A stretch of DNA of 64,000 nucleotides from Colias croceus (GCF_905220415.1 NC_059547.1:260501-324500); one strand, 5' to 3'. Shown: positions 34,968-49,900, numbered from the stretch's first letter. Notes: generated by a model not told the origin, from the sequence alone. Translations and numbers: made by a program.

Positions 34968-37900
34968 CTGAAAAATGACAAGATAATCTGTTAATAAACA
35001 GTTTTTCTTATTATTTTTGATATATAACGAACTAATATGCGTACTTTTATTTCAAAAACTTGTCTGATTAATTTATTTTGAATATCTTATAAGTCTATCT
35101 CTTAGAATATCTTAAACTAAGCTTAGTTTAAATAAACATAATTGTTTGACAACGATAGTAAATAAGTATTATTTATTTCTTGATCTACCATGTAGGTACG
35201 TAGTTAAACTTTAGAATACAATTTCACAATTTCTAAAGAAAAATGGATTTTGTGTAATTAATGTAAGTAAATCGCAGCAAAGATTGACTTTAAATTAAAA
35301 AAAAATCTAGACAGATACTATATCTGTGAAAATTTTCACAGTTCCTAGTTAAAAGTAATTTAGTGCATAAATTATTTCATTTAATTATTTACATGCAAAA
35401 ACAAAGCGTAACTCAAAAGGGAGAGTTGTTATGGTCCATAAACATAGAAACCAACTATAAAAATGCCATATACACCACTATTCCTTGTTCCTAACTACAA
35501 ACTTACCACTCAACACAGCATTAGAGAACCCAAAGGCCTCCGCCTCATATCTGCCCAAGTTCCTACAAGCGGGCACGAGCCAGGGCCAGTCACATTTGCG
35601 TCGCTGAGCATCGAACCCGAGACCGAAGGGACAGCGGAACTCGTAGGCCACGAGCGGGGAAGTGCCGTGGTCCAAACACGCGAAGAACCAGCGGCAGTTC
35701 TCGGGGTCCGCGTAGAAACCTGGATACAATCATTTTTGGTCATAAGATTAATGATAGGTTTGGTAGTATTTTCTTAAAGAGTATTGCAATTTGAAAAGGT
35801 TAAGTATTATAAGAAACGCTTGCGTTTATATAATTAGAAATACTTAAAAAATTTATACAACACCATATGAAAATATAACTTGCTAAAACCTAAGTACATA
35901 TAAAATAATACATCAGTCATCAATATATTTTCAATACTTTCGATTTCATTCATGACATCTAAGAAAAAAAATGTGTCAACACAACTGACTATGATAGATA
36001 TATTACAATATACTAACACATGTTAAATAGGCAGCCTTATCGCTTTCAAGCGATCTCTGCCAGGCAACCTTTGGATAGGATTAGTTTTATGCAATAGAAT
36101 GAGATAGGTGGTAATTAAATAAAATGTCAAGACTATTCAACGGTGAATTAATTTCATCACATTTCATCAACATTAGAACAACAACGCCTAGTACACATCT
36201 TCATCTTCAAAATCACAGAACATCTATCTCAAATACACCTTCAACATAACTTACAACACCTAACCCCCATACACAAACACACAACACCTAACCCCCATAC
36301 ACAAACTCACAACACCTAACCCCCAAACACAAACTCACAAAACACACACACCAACCAATACAAACCTTCAACATTGGGGCAAACGAAGCGACTCGAGGGT
36401 ACAGGTGCGATCTCCGCAGACCCAGCACAAGCTCCAGCCCCGGCTCTGGACCCGGGCCACACACAGACCTCCACCCGGGGGTCGAACTCCAGACCCGCGG
36501 GACAGTCGAACTCGAACACCTGTGCCAAGGAAAGCAGTTATTGTGTGATCTGAACTAAATTGTACCGTATAATAATAGTAAATAGTTATCGTTATCTTTA
36601 ACTCATGTCTACAGAATGACATAATATAGTGGTATTTGTAGTAATGTCGTATTATTGAAAAACTGTTCCAAAAACTATTTTGCTTAAGTACCTAATTTTC
36701 AAATTAAACTAATAATGAAAAATGTCTAAAAACTAAGAAGTTTCTTAAATAACTTTTAAAATTTTTTTAACGGTAATAATTAATCATACAAATAAAATTT
36801 AACGAAATATAAATGTGTTCGTGTACTAGTGTACACACGTAAGAAGTCAAACTTCTTTACAACCATATTTTTCAAAAAATAATTAACTATATGCAACTTT
36901 ACAGAAATACGTCGAATCACGCGTGATAGGGATAAAAAAAAGATGGCGCGTAACGGAAAAATGTCACGCGTAACGAAGAAATGTTACAGTACTTACATTT
37001 TTTCCAACCCCGATAAAGAAGTTTAAAAATGAACAGGAATACAATTTATTACATATCATATTAGTTATTTACAAAAAAAAAACTCACAACTGACAACCAA
37101 TCAACTCACACCCACTCACAAACTCACAAGCTCACACTCAACTCACAGTATAGTCGGGCGAGTACTGGTCGAACTTGACGCAGCGGTAGAAGCGCGCACA
37201 CGAGCGCGGGTGCACGAAGTAGCCCTGGCGGGAGCACGAGAACTCCGTGCGGGTGTCCTGGAATAACACAATGTTTTATTTTCTGTCCCTATGTCCCTTT
37301 GTATGCTTATCTTTAAAACTACGCAACGGATTTTGATGCGGTTTTTTTTAAAGATAGAATGATTCAAGAGGAAGGTTTTAGTATATATAATTTATTAGGT
37401 TTTAGACAAAGCAGGCAAAGAAGCGGGCGTTAAACTAGTTATTAATAAACTAAAGTAGAAATAAGTAAATATACAAGATTTATTATGTTCAATTAGAATT
37501 TAGTAAAATAAAGTATTTTTTTTAATATACATGTTATTTTTTAATGTATATGTAATTATGTAGTTAGTTAAAAGGTTTTTATAATAGAAAAAATAGATCA
37601 TCGATTTTTGGTGGTGGCATTCGAACCCACGTCTCATGATCGAAGTTTTTTTCGGTGGTGGGATTGGAACCCACGTCTATTCTAAAAATATAGTAGGTAT
37701 ATTTGTTAAGCATTTGCATGCTATGAAACACTAAAGTATGAAATATTAGGTTTCCCAAATTTAAGCATTATTTTCAAAATTGGTCATAATTAGAGAATAA
37801 ATTGTAGGCGTCTCTTCCGTTTTCTTATTACGTGTTACCAAAGTGTTAGTATTTACTATTTCAAGTTTAATGAACCAATGTATTTAAAAAATATTGATAA

Positions 37901-40900
37901 AATTATTACTTAAATGTTTTTCAAATTTCAAAATTCCAAATTTTTATTTGTCCAGTACATAACCTATCATCATCTTTTTTTTCAAAATCCAACTATTTAT
38001 CAAATAACATTTTAACAACACGTACCTCTCTGATATTATGTATTACACCATCTGCGTCCACAACTTGCGTTATCCTGTAGGGAGACACTTGCAGAGCATC
38101 TAACGCTCGACCAGCTATTGGCTGGAGGATCTCGTTCTCGAGGGACCTACAAGCGAAATATTTTTTTAAAACGATTCTTTATTATTATATATTTCTCAAT
38201 TAATAAAGAAAAACACATAATTTTTCTCTTAGTAAAAAAATAAAGGTAAACTTTTTACTAAGAGAAAAATAATGTGTTTATTCATTTAATTTCCACACTT
38301 TTTACCTTTTCCCTCTATGCGAGAAGCATGACAGAATGTGTTTGGACAGACATTGAAGAACAACCAGCTTCTTTTAAGTTTTTTTATTGTACTTATAGAT
38401 CTAAAGCTATTTCCTAGTTGAAATATTATGAAAACAAAAACAGATGACTAATTTATGTAGCCTACACTTATAATCACACTTTTTAAGTTAAAATCCATCT
38501 AGCGATTTATACTCGAAAAACATGACCTTCCTTCTTTCCACAAAACCCTTTGTCCTATAAACTTACCTCAAGACAGCAGCCCTCGGAGCCCTGCTCTGCT
38601 GATTCAGCACTTTATTGAGCGCATATCTCAGCGTGTTCCCACAAGGCGAGTCCAAGTCCTTATCAGCGGCAAACAGCGCAAGTCCCGCCAACCCTCGCAC
38701 TCGAGCGTACTTGCCCTTCACGTCCACGGAGGATGAGTCCTCGAAGGATATCCAGGTGGAATTTCTGGAATAAAAAAATATTTATTTGCTAAAACATGGT
38801 ACAGCAAGATGTCAAAAAAACATAAAAGTCCATAATGTTTCGCTTAGTATTAAGCATGTAAATGTGTTAGATGAATGAATGAAAATAGAAAATTAACAAA
38901 AAAACTTAACATAAAACAGCAAAAGACCTTATAGCTAGATAGCGGTCTCTACCAGGCTACTAATAAGAAGATCTAGTAGGAGAGCAAAAATAGGACAAAT
39001 GAATTTGACATTACTATGACAATATTATTTGACTAATAATATTATATGTATAGGGCCAATCTTAGGCCAATAATATTATTTTATCTTAGGCCGATTGCTT
39101 ATTATTCATTATTAGTCTTTTACTAAGAAACTATGTAGTAGGTAGATAGCTATAACGATAAACGAATGTCGTTATAGAAAATTTTATATCATCTCATAAT
39201 TTTCTTATTAAAAAAATCAAAATTATAACATTAAGCCAATTAATTTAGTTTCTACTATGGTTTCCTATACATATCAAGTTACAGAGAATTTACAATTTTT
39301 GAGTTCAATGTCTAGGCATCCTTATGCAACTAGGTAAATTCTACAAGATGCACGCAAAAGGTTGCAAAAACTGGTTTCACAGAAATCGAATTCTTAGGAA
39401 TTTTCACAGGTTTTCCTTTATCACTTCCATATATAAATAATGTAATAACTAAAATAAACCAAGTATATATTTCTAAATTATTTTTTCACAGGTTACCTAA
39501 TAATGCATTCCTTTTTATTTATAATATCTCGACGATAAACTACAAAACAAACGAAACCAATTATTTGGTAATTTTTTTTTTACAAAAAGCTAGTCATTTT
39601 ATAAGGGCTGGATGTCTTTAACATTAAAAAAACTTTAAAATGCATAGGCATAATGAATCACAACTACTTCGTCAATAATTAACTCTACCATGTAACCCAA
39701 AAAACTTACTTAAAGGCATAAGGCGCGGACAGATCCTGGTCCCTCTCTAGGGTCCACCTTCCCTTCTGCAGTTGCCTGCACAGTTCCCCCTGGTCTATCT
39801 CCTTAGGCTGTTCCTCCAGGGTCGGACTTCCCGGAGTACTGAGGGTTTCGTTTTGTAGGGTGAACTGGCGGGCGGTCGCTGGTAAAGATATTACGATCTT
39901 GGAGGGTGGCACTCCGAGACCTATGACTAGGTCTACTACGGAATCCTGGAATTTTGGAAAGGATATGTTAACAATGAAGGTATTATGGTTTCTGTTTGAA
40001 GGTTTATTTTTTGGAAGTAATTCCTGCTGGTACTGTATCAGAATTTCTTTCAATAGTACAAATAAATCTACTTTATATTTTCTGACTTTTTAATTAATCC
40101 TGTCGGAACCCAGATGCGCTTGTAATTTACGATATAAGATATTCCATTTCTTGATTCGGCAAATTAAAAAACGCTCCATCTTTAAATATTACAGTAAAAC
40201 AATCACTAAAAATGGACCCCTGTAGTTTTTACATTAGCAATGACATCAAACCATCACTTTTCTTTATAAATAACACCGCAAAGGCTTTCATACATAACTT
40301 ATTGCAAAATAACTTATATTATAAGACATAAACCTGACATGGATTACAAATAGCAGATGCACCTGTTATGTGTGGCCTAGATATCCTAAAACGCAGACAT
40401 ATAACCAACATAACATTTGCAACCCTTTTAAATCTTATCTCATTAGCAATAAGATCTATTTTCCCACAAATAGAGAGCAAAAGCTAATTTAATTTTTCTT
40501 AAAAGCCGTTTACCTTCTCGACGTTCGAGCTGCAGGACTGCACGTAAATTATGATGTACAAAATAAATTACGTTATGCTTTAACTATAAGAAAACTTGTT
40601 TATTATATTATTGTGAGTAAATAATTACATATGCATTTATTGTAAACATAATTATTTAACAGAAGGCACGCAAAGGATGATTATCAGGGGCCGTATTATG
40701 ATCTCATATTCCCAGTCATTTTACGCCGTGAATTGAAGTGACTGGCAAATTCATATAATACCATAATCTGGCATAGTATGAATTTGCCGGTCAGTTCAAT
40801 TCACGGCGTAATCTCTCTGCAAGTAAGGGGTCAAAACGGCTCCTGATATTATATAGTTATCAAATCCAATGATAAGGGTGTTACATTTTATAAATGCTAC

Positions 40901-43900
40901 GTCAATAAAATCTTTGATATTTATAGGAAAATAGAACATAGGAATAACGAAGTTGTCCGTTTTACGGTATGTTTGTTAGACATGATTTATATATCACCTC
41001 TATAATTAAAACAAAAACATACTAATCGAAACAAATGAGCAAATCTATATTTTATCGGATCATTTTAAAAGTCAAGGAAACATCTATATATGGCCAGATG
41101 GAATCCGGGTGCCGGCTTCCTATGCTCGTAAAATTCGATACATTAAGTGTATCGTTTATTATAAAACATATTATATTATATAGTTATCAAAATCCAATGT
41201 TAATGATGTTACATTTAATAAATGCTATATCAATAAAATCTTTGATTCAACCGACTTTTTTACAATAAAAGTTATTTCAAATTCAAAACATTAAAACAGC
41301 AGAAGTTCAAAATAAATAGAAGAAATATAAAATAATTTCCACTACATTATTAATTCACTGCATAATTTAATAACTATTAAATTTGTATGTACTTTTCTAC
41401 AAAAATCATCACAATTTTTTTTAATCATATCAATAATAATCTTAATATGTTTGTCAATCTTCCGTGCGTTCTTTACGTTTTAAAAGTCTCCACTAGGAAT
41501 CGAATCCGGAACAACTCGGTTCTCCGCTTTTACCTTACGTTCTACTGTACCAAAAACCATTTCACTTACCGTGTTCATCATATCCCACAAGCCGCTCAGC
41601 CTACTGGGGTGATACGTCATCTTCTTCACCATTCCCAAAGCATGGGTCTGCACCATCATCAGATCTGCCTTCTTGATCAGCGTCCTCAGGTCGTAGTATT
41701 TAGCCAATAGCTCTGGATGAGCAGGCAAAGCCAGTAGAAGCGGACCCTTGTTAGCTGATGATACAGCGGACCTCGCTTCCCCGACCAACTCGGAGACTTT
41801 CGTCCTATTGAAAGTCCGGTGGGCATCGTGGATCTCGAGACCTTGGATGTACTTCGATTTCAAGATTTCCTTGAAGTCCTGTAAATAAATATTTAGATTA
41901 AAATCTGTTTATAAAAAGTAGAGTCTTTGATAAAGGCCACATATTTTTTCTTAATTAATCAATTGTAGTATTGGAATTTGTTACAGTTTTAAACCAGTTT
42001 ATACAATGTTATATGGAATCAATTCCAATTATAAAATACAAAAAAAAAAATGTATTGTATCAATTATCAGATTGTAAACGGCCTTATCTTTAACAGATGT
42101 GTCATTCGAGCTTTTGCTAGTTTTCCTTTTTGATGTTATGTTATAGCCAATTATATAATAATCTTACAAAGTATTTAACTGTATTTCAAACTGTTTTTCA
42201 ATTAATATAGTGTAAGTGGCTCTAATGCAACAAAATAGATAAGACCAACAACAGAAATTAAAGACTTTTCAACGAATTTTTAACGCGATTTATTCATTAT
42301 ATTACTTATTTTCCCTTGACGTGGTCAGTCTCCCCGTGACCACGCTCGCTGTAAAGTGTTCGAAACGTCGGGAAAATAATATAATGAATAAATCGCGTTT
42401 AAGCGTATAAATCCGTTAAAAAGTCTCTAATTTCTAAATGTATAACACTCGCGTAAAATCAAACACTAGAAAATACGAAGACCAACAACAGCTCCTTGAG
42501 GCACTCCTAGGCGCAATCTACACTTTCAACTCTAATTCTTCGCAACGCTGAACCTCTTATCTCATTACCATATAAGAAATTTGTCACCTAACCCCACTGA
42601 CCTTGCCAACTGATAGATATGTATCGCAACAAATCCGATTAAGCATTAGAGACAGTTTCGCAAGCTTCACAAGGTTGCGTCTTATCTAAAACCTTACATC
42701 ATGTTACTGTTACATATTGACACTGGTACAGTTATAATGGACATATTTATGGAGCTGGTTTTTGATAAACATTGGGTAAACTATCGTGGAGTCAAATTAA
42801 ATAGTTGATGAGCTGCTGAATTATGATAAAGTTATGGAAATAAGACTATTTGACCGCCTTCTTGGTACAGTGGTTGACGCGTGAGCGTAGAGCCGAGGGG
42901 TCCTGGGTTCGATTCCCGGTGGAGACGAAGAAAAAAAAATGTCTCGGTCTGGCAGGACACAGAAGGCTGATCACCTACTTGTCCCTAAAGAAAATCGATC
43001 AGTGAAACAGATGTATGCATAATGCATCTGCCCCTTACCGTGGGGACATGGGACTTCACTTATGGAAATAAGACGCAAAGCTTGAAGTTAAAGCTCGCCT
43101 AATAAAATAGTCCTTCTTTTATGCACTTTAAAATATAACCAAGACAAACTTATGTATTCTGGCTTTTGTGTAAGTACTTAGTTGATTTTTTGCTGTTTGG
43201 TTAAATATTTTTTTTTTGTTTTTTGTTTTAGAAAAAAAATAAAGATTCAATTTTAAAAAATACAAACGTGGTTTCATGATTCCAAATCATGCTTCATGGT
43301 CGATTTATTAATATTCTTTAAAAATTTATCATAAACATAAAACGAATTTTGGTGTTTTTCTTAAAATCACTACATAGTTTGTAACAAAGTCGCTTTCTCT
43401 GTCCCTATGTCCCTTTGTATGCTTAAATCTTTAAAACTAGGCAACGGATTTTGATGCGGTTTTTTTTAATAGATAGCGTGATTCAAGAGGAAGGTTTTAG
43501 TATATAATTTATTAGGTTTTAAACAAAGCGGGCGAAGCCGCGGGGGGTAAGTTAGTTTGATATAAATTAAAAATTCAAAAACGTATTTCAAATCGCTACA
43601 TATAAATTAATAACGAAATATGTATTTCAAAACAGAATTTCTGCCACATTGCGTTAGAACAAAAATCATGGATCGCAACGATACATCTAATTTTACGACT
43701 ACGTTATTCAAATTATGCCCATTTCGACACCTTAAATGTAATAAATATGTGTAAAATATATGGCATTTATTTTAATGTCCATTTTATTTCAATATTAAGA
43801 TGAATGTACTTCATTATATTTTATGTTTTGACTGATTAATAGGTTGGATATTAGAATTATGAATGATATAAATTAGCGCAAATGGCGAATGAAAATTAAA

Positions 43901-46900
43901 AAGTAATTCAAATCGGGACTGTTTTATTTTAATTCATAACACAAAGCGTAATCAATTGACTTTCTTATCTGTATTTTTTTTAATATTACGTTTGTTGTTG
44001 TTTTTGTACCTTTTTACTTTCGCTTAAAATTATTAACACGGTTTCAAACTCAAACTCAAATATTTATTTATTCAATTAGATTTCATATAGAAGTACTTTT
44101 GAAACGTCATTACATATTTTCAACATTTACCACCGATTCGGAAAGCGGTATCTACGGAGAAAAAAAGAGAGTTTAAATGATTTTCCTTTTTTCCTTAAAA
44201 TAATTATTATCCATTCAAGTTTCATATATGATACGATGTATCTTATTAAGTAGGCTTATAATTAATCATAATTTCTATTTATGAATTAAATACCTAGGTA
44301 CTATACATTTTAATTTACTTGTTTACATTATAAAATGAACATGACATGCTTATGCCTATGTAGCTATGTACTTGTCTCCAGTCTCAACTATAGGACGTCT
44401 GCTGGACATAAATAGGTTGGTAATAGATATGTATGTAAAACATAAGAATTCTAAAGCATCTTCGTCGTAAGTAAGAACCTTTATATTTAGATAATGATCA
44501 TCAACTATCTACAGTACTGTAGTTGTGTCCAAAAAGACATAAAGCCATGACATCCAGTTAGATGACGTGGTCAAACTAAATAGTTCCAGGATAACCAGAC
44601 TAGCGAGAAGACACCATTTGATATTGATCTTGGATATTAAACGCAAATAACTTGAAAAGAAAAGCGCTATAAGAAAGAATACAACCTCTCATTATAAGTA
44701 CTAGTAAATACATAATATTATACACTAGCTTCCGCCCGCGACTCCGTCCGCGCGGATGTCGGTCTTCGCGTGGATGGTTATTTCTCCATTTTGAGTACCT
44801 CTGTCAATAACATCTTATAAATATCTATTGGACCCAATTCCCAAATACGGCTAGGCCTATAATAATACGCAACGTGTGTTCGCGGTTCTACGGAACAACG
44901 TCTATGGATAAAACTGAAAAATTAAGATTAATTTTTTTCTACGTATTTTTCCAGGATAAAAAGTATCCTATTTTACGCCCAGGATAATAAGGTATAATTA
45001 TACCAAGTTTCATCGAAATCGAACCGCTAGTTTTCACGTGATGCCTTCACAGACAGACAGACAGACAGACAGACAAAAATTTTTTTAATCACATATTTGG
45101 GTTTGGTATCGATCCAGTAACACCCCCTGCTATTTATTTTTTCAATATTTTCAATGTACAGAATTGACCCTTCTACAGATTTATTAAATGTATAGATAAG
45201 ACACAAAAACAAACAAACACGCACCGCCATACGCGACCTCTTTATCATAATTTATTACGTTTCTTGTGCAACAGATCCAAAGATATATTATAAATTAACA
45301 AACTGAATGAAATACAGGACATCCTGTCGAAAAAAACGATTCGGCTTCATTAAATTGCCTTTTCGGTTGCACTTGATTAGACAATTTATAGCTTGCGGTA
45401 AAGCTCAAGAGGAAAATGTGGGTTTTACTTTGAAATAACATACTAGGTTTCCTGTTAACTATAATAATAATCTATTGAGATAAATCAATCACATTTTTTT
45501 TTGTGTAATAAGCAATATATTATATGCAGCAAAGTGTTTATTTTTTGTTGTTTTGTTTATTTTTTGATATAATAAGTTTGTTACCTCAAATTTCAGAAAA
45601 TGAGACAACTTTCACTTGATATTGTGAAATAAATGCACGTGATGAATAAAATCATTTAAGTGATAGGTGATGATATACTAAATACCACCGCTAAAATTTT
45701 ACCTATCCAACAAAAAACAATCGAAATCGATCGAAATTTGTCACATATTCTATTGAAAACACGCAAGTTACTAATCATCTTGAAGTTAAAATAAAACAAT
45801 GCACCATAAAAAACAGCAGAATGAAATCAACACACACTTTTTGCTCGCAAAAACCCGTCGTGTCACAGATCTCACATGTCGCCTAGTCGTATTTATTACA
45901 CTAAAAAACTGACCACACTCAATTAGAAGTACGGCAATTTATTCCATAGTCTATAGCGACAGTGATTGAAGTGACCCATTTGTTTTGTTAATTTTGCAAT
46001 GTGTTTTTCCCAGTATATAACTATTGAGTAATTAGAATGAATGAAAAATACTTTATTGCATTGAAAATACATATAACAAAGACAAGACTACAGAAACAGC
46101 AAAGGGCGGCCTTATCGTTAGGTAGAAATCTCTACCAGGCAACCCAACAATCAGAGGAAATATAACAATATGATGTTAGACCTGATAATATCACGATTCC
46201 CGATAATCGCCAATTTGTAGCTAATAATAAGTCCTACAATTTTTGTTCACAAATTCCATTGCCTATCCTTATGAATTAACACTAATTTCAGTTATTTATA
46301 AATATAATCTTTGCTACACTTCCTCGCTATCGTAATTTGAAACCTTCAAACAAATTAATGTATCTCTATATCTCACAACTTCTTAAATCATTGAGCGTAT
46401 TACGAAAGCAAATAAGTTCGGTTCGATTATCCGCTATCAATCATGTCTTTAACTTGTTTTGATTTCGATTAACTATATATGTATAATATTATGTGGGTAG
46501 TAGTCTAAATTAAAGTAGGTACTCTAATTTTCTTTTATTTTTATTTATAATATAAAAGTGTTAATATTTAAGTCCTGGGTTATCATATCAATTCCGTTAT
46601 CCGTATTTTCATACAAAGGTATAAATGAAAAAAAATGGTCCAGTTGAAAAAAATATTCCGATGTGGTATTTTTTACACACGTGGCAAATATTCTTCTTTT
46701 TCTAAAATGGCAATTCCCGATCCCAATGGGAAATATTAGAAGTACTTAACAACATTCATAAAAATCTGTTGAAATCTCAAAATATCAAAACAAATAATAC
46801 CTAATTATTGGTGGCCTTTCATTAGTAATCGAACATTAACCTATAAATTCAATTAAAAAGATTTCTTATAGCAATACATTTTACATCACACCATAATTGG

Positions 46901-49900
46901 TAATTAGACCGAATGGTAATGACTGACTCATACACAAGTTTTAAAATTTAAATTGATAACATTGACGTTGGGATTACCTATTTCGTTTAAGATTAAATTA
47001 AAAATCTACACATCATTAAAATTATTAACTTTAACAAGAAATAAAAAAAAGACGTGTGGCACTCGGAGAATGCCGCGGTAAAGCTATTGCATAGCATTAG
47101 CATGCCTTCAAGCCACACCTCCGAGCCCGTCGGAGTGGGGAGCGTGAGGTTTTTTCGTTACGGAATTTCTCGATTCGGTCCCCGCGCTCAAGGCCCGCGA
47201 TAGAAGTTAAGCAATAGCTTAAAAAAATATACATCGTGACATACAAAGTATGGATTCGAAAGTAAGTACGTAAGTATGTATTAAATAAAGATTAAACTTA
47301 CAAAATAATAATTTGTTCTTATTATTACTCCTTGCAATAAGTGTGCAGTTGCGGTTTTAATTATTTATGCGCATATTTAATTAGTTCTCACGTACGGGTC
47401 CGTGGGTTACGCCCCCGGTGTGTTTTGCCCCCGTGGTGGAAGCCCCCGATTTTAAATTAAGTTATTATAGTTGATTTCGCCATTTATGTGACATTCCTAT
47501 AAAAAGTACCTAACAATTTATTAAGACTGATCGATATTTTTTTTAATTTACTTAAAAGCGCGCCAAAGCCGACAATTTTATAAATTTTCTTTTATAAATG
47601 GCATTCATTATTCTTAATTTAAATTTAAACAATTAGTACTACTTACAGGTTCCATATATTGTGACCAGAGATAATTTATAGTCAGCCTGTTTAGCTTTGT
47701 ATCGATAAAATCGTTTTGCGAAATTTGCGCACGTGCGGCTACATACAGATAATAAAATGTGTATAGGTAATATAGGGCAACATTGATTAAATACACGCAT
47801 GACAATTGACATTTAATTATTATACTAGGTATTATACGAACTGGTTAGTTAGCAGTTATTATCGTTCGGACTATACAATTAAGATGTTTCTAAAAATTAT
47901 TTATATAGGTAATGGGATCGATGTTAATTATTACATACTTCTTTTATTTGTTAGCTATGTACATATTCAAATGATTCACAATAAAAAATAATTAAAAAAA
48001 GAAAACAAAATGCATGTCTTATCTGTAATTGTCGAACGTGACCTGTGTCATGCGAATTGCGATGATAATTAAAAAAAAAAAAACGAAAGCGCGCGAAACC
48101 CGAAACGAGCTGGCGTGCGTGATGCGTCAGTTTTTCAGTGCATTAAATTACTTGACCTTTGGAATTACGTACTTAAAATATTGCAAATATCTTAAATATG
48201 GATATTTGAACTTTTAAAATTTGCCATACCTTTACATATTAAAATTTAATTCACAGTGCATCAAAGTTAACGATGGCGTAGGGTTACTGTCAAAGTTTGC
48301 GAAATTACTTTTAATTTTAATGAAGATATTCTAAATGAAGATTTATAGCCAGGTATGTTATTAGCATTTTTATAAATCATAGATCATAATTTTGTATAAT
48401 GAATGTTGTTTTAAGTTATACCTAAAGGTAATATTTTCGAGTTCGAGAGGCATAAGATTAGTGTAAACTGCAATAGATACTATTTGTGTTTATAATCATA
48501 ATTAAAGAACGCTGAATTCAACATAATTCGATATTGAGCTTTTATAATTTGAAATATCTTGCTAGTGAAGAAATTTTACCGTGAAGTTTATAACAACGGA
48601 AAAATAACGCTAGTTAGCACTACACATATAAAAAGATATACCTACAACAAAAAAGCTAGACCGACCGTTCGACACTAGCCAAATCACCTAGGTCTCACCG
48701 CCCTTGATGGTATCTAGGCCATTCAGCAGGTTTGTCAGGCACATGTTACCATTGTAAGAAAACATTTAAAAATGCTTGACCAACTTGACCTTAATATAGA
48801 TGTTTTATTTAAAGGACTTTCATCAGATATTTGCTTATATAATGAGAAACATTAACGGCTGACCTCTGTATGGGTATAATGTTACATATGACGGTTTGAA
48901 TTTTATTTCCGATTTTTTATTAAATGTGCACTGTTGCGTAATATTTTTTATGTGTTTTATGTGACCCTGTTTAAATTCAATGTTAATTTTTGAAATATGC
49001 AGAGCATTTGGGTTTATCGCGTCTGTTTCGTTTTAAAATTTATGTGTCAGGTATCTGTGTGATATATTGTAACTTAATAATAAAATCAATAAATAAATAA
49101 AACTTATTTAATGTTTTTAGTCTAATAGCTTAATTAATTTAAAAATAACTTCATTCATTAAACTCTTTATCATTTATAATGCAAACAAGTTCTGATAAAC
49201 GCATAAAATTATTGGATAAAAATAACAAAAACGAAAAGAAGCGTTGTTTTTACCGCCGGCCGTAATATTTTTTCCATTTATCTATACTAATAGATATTAT
49301 AAAGAGGAAAGGTTTGTATATTGTATGTATGGTTTTCACGCATAAACTACTGGACCGATTTTGATGAAATTTGGCACAGACAATCTTTAGACCCTGAGAA
49401 AGAACATAGGCTACATTTTATTGCGAAATATGTAACACGGGCGAAGCCGGGGCGGACCGCTAGTTTCTTAATATTACAATATTATTATTCCATTTCTAAC
49501 TTACGCATCTGAAATAATTTTATCAATATCAAGTTCCCACTAGATACTTTCTTATTTTCAAATGTTTAAGAATCCCACTACATTTTTTATTTATTTCAAA
49601 GACATTGGAAAAACCAAACACTATTTGCAATCGGAAGAAAAGCGATAACCAAATCAACATTTCGATCATATAACCTTGACCCAAGGGCAAAGCACCTTGG
49701 CTTGACATGCCATACATTACATATGAGTATGTCACGTCAGACATCGTTGATCCAGATACATGTATATATTTATATCAGCCACACCTGTACTAGTGCCCTT
49801 TAAACATATTAACTTATGTACTAAGGCGTAATAGTTGTTCTATATAATTTTGTAATTATATACAAGAACTTATTTATAGGTAAATATGTAAACTATATGT

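Noticed and set aside
36252..36345. CRISPR-like array
   Set aside because: The three 28-bp units are contiguous without spacers; it is a minisatellite in a eukaryotic intron.
37609..37682. Two tandem GGTGG...GAACCCACGTCT words resembling tRNA B-box complements
   Set aside because: No A box or cloverleaf; probably a duplicated fragment of a SINE or a small local duplication.
42865..42925. tRNA gene
   Set aside because: A and B boxes are present, but the sequence continues into a SINE body and no complete cloverleaf with an acceptor stem closes. It is the SINE promoter.
44000..45250. Minus-strand ORF containing LYIENIEKINSRGCYW
   Set aside because: The same ORF recurs in the near-identical repeat at 49998-50493, so it is repeat sequence, not a gene.
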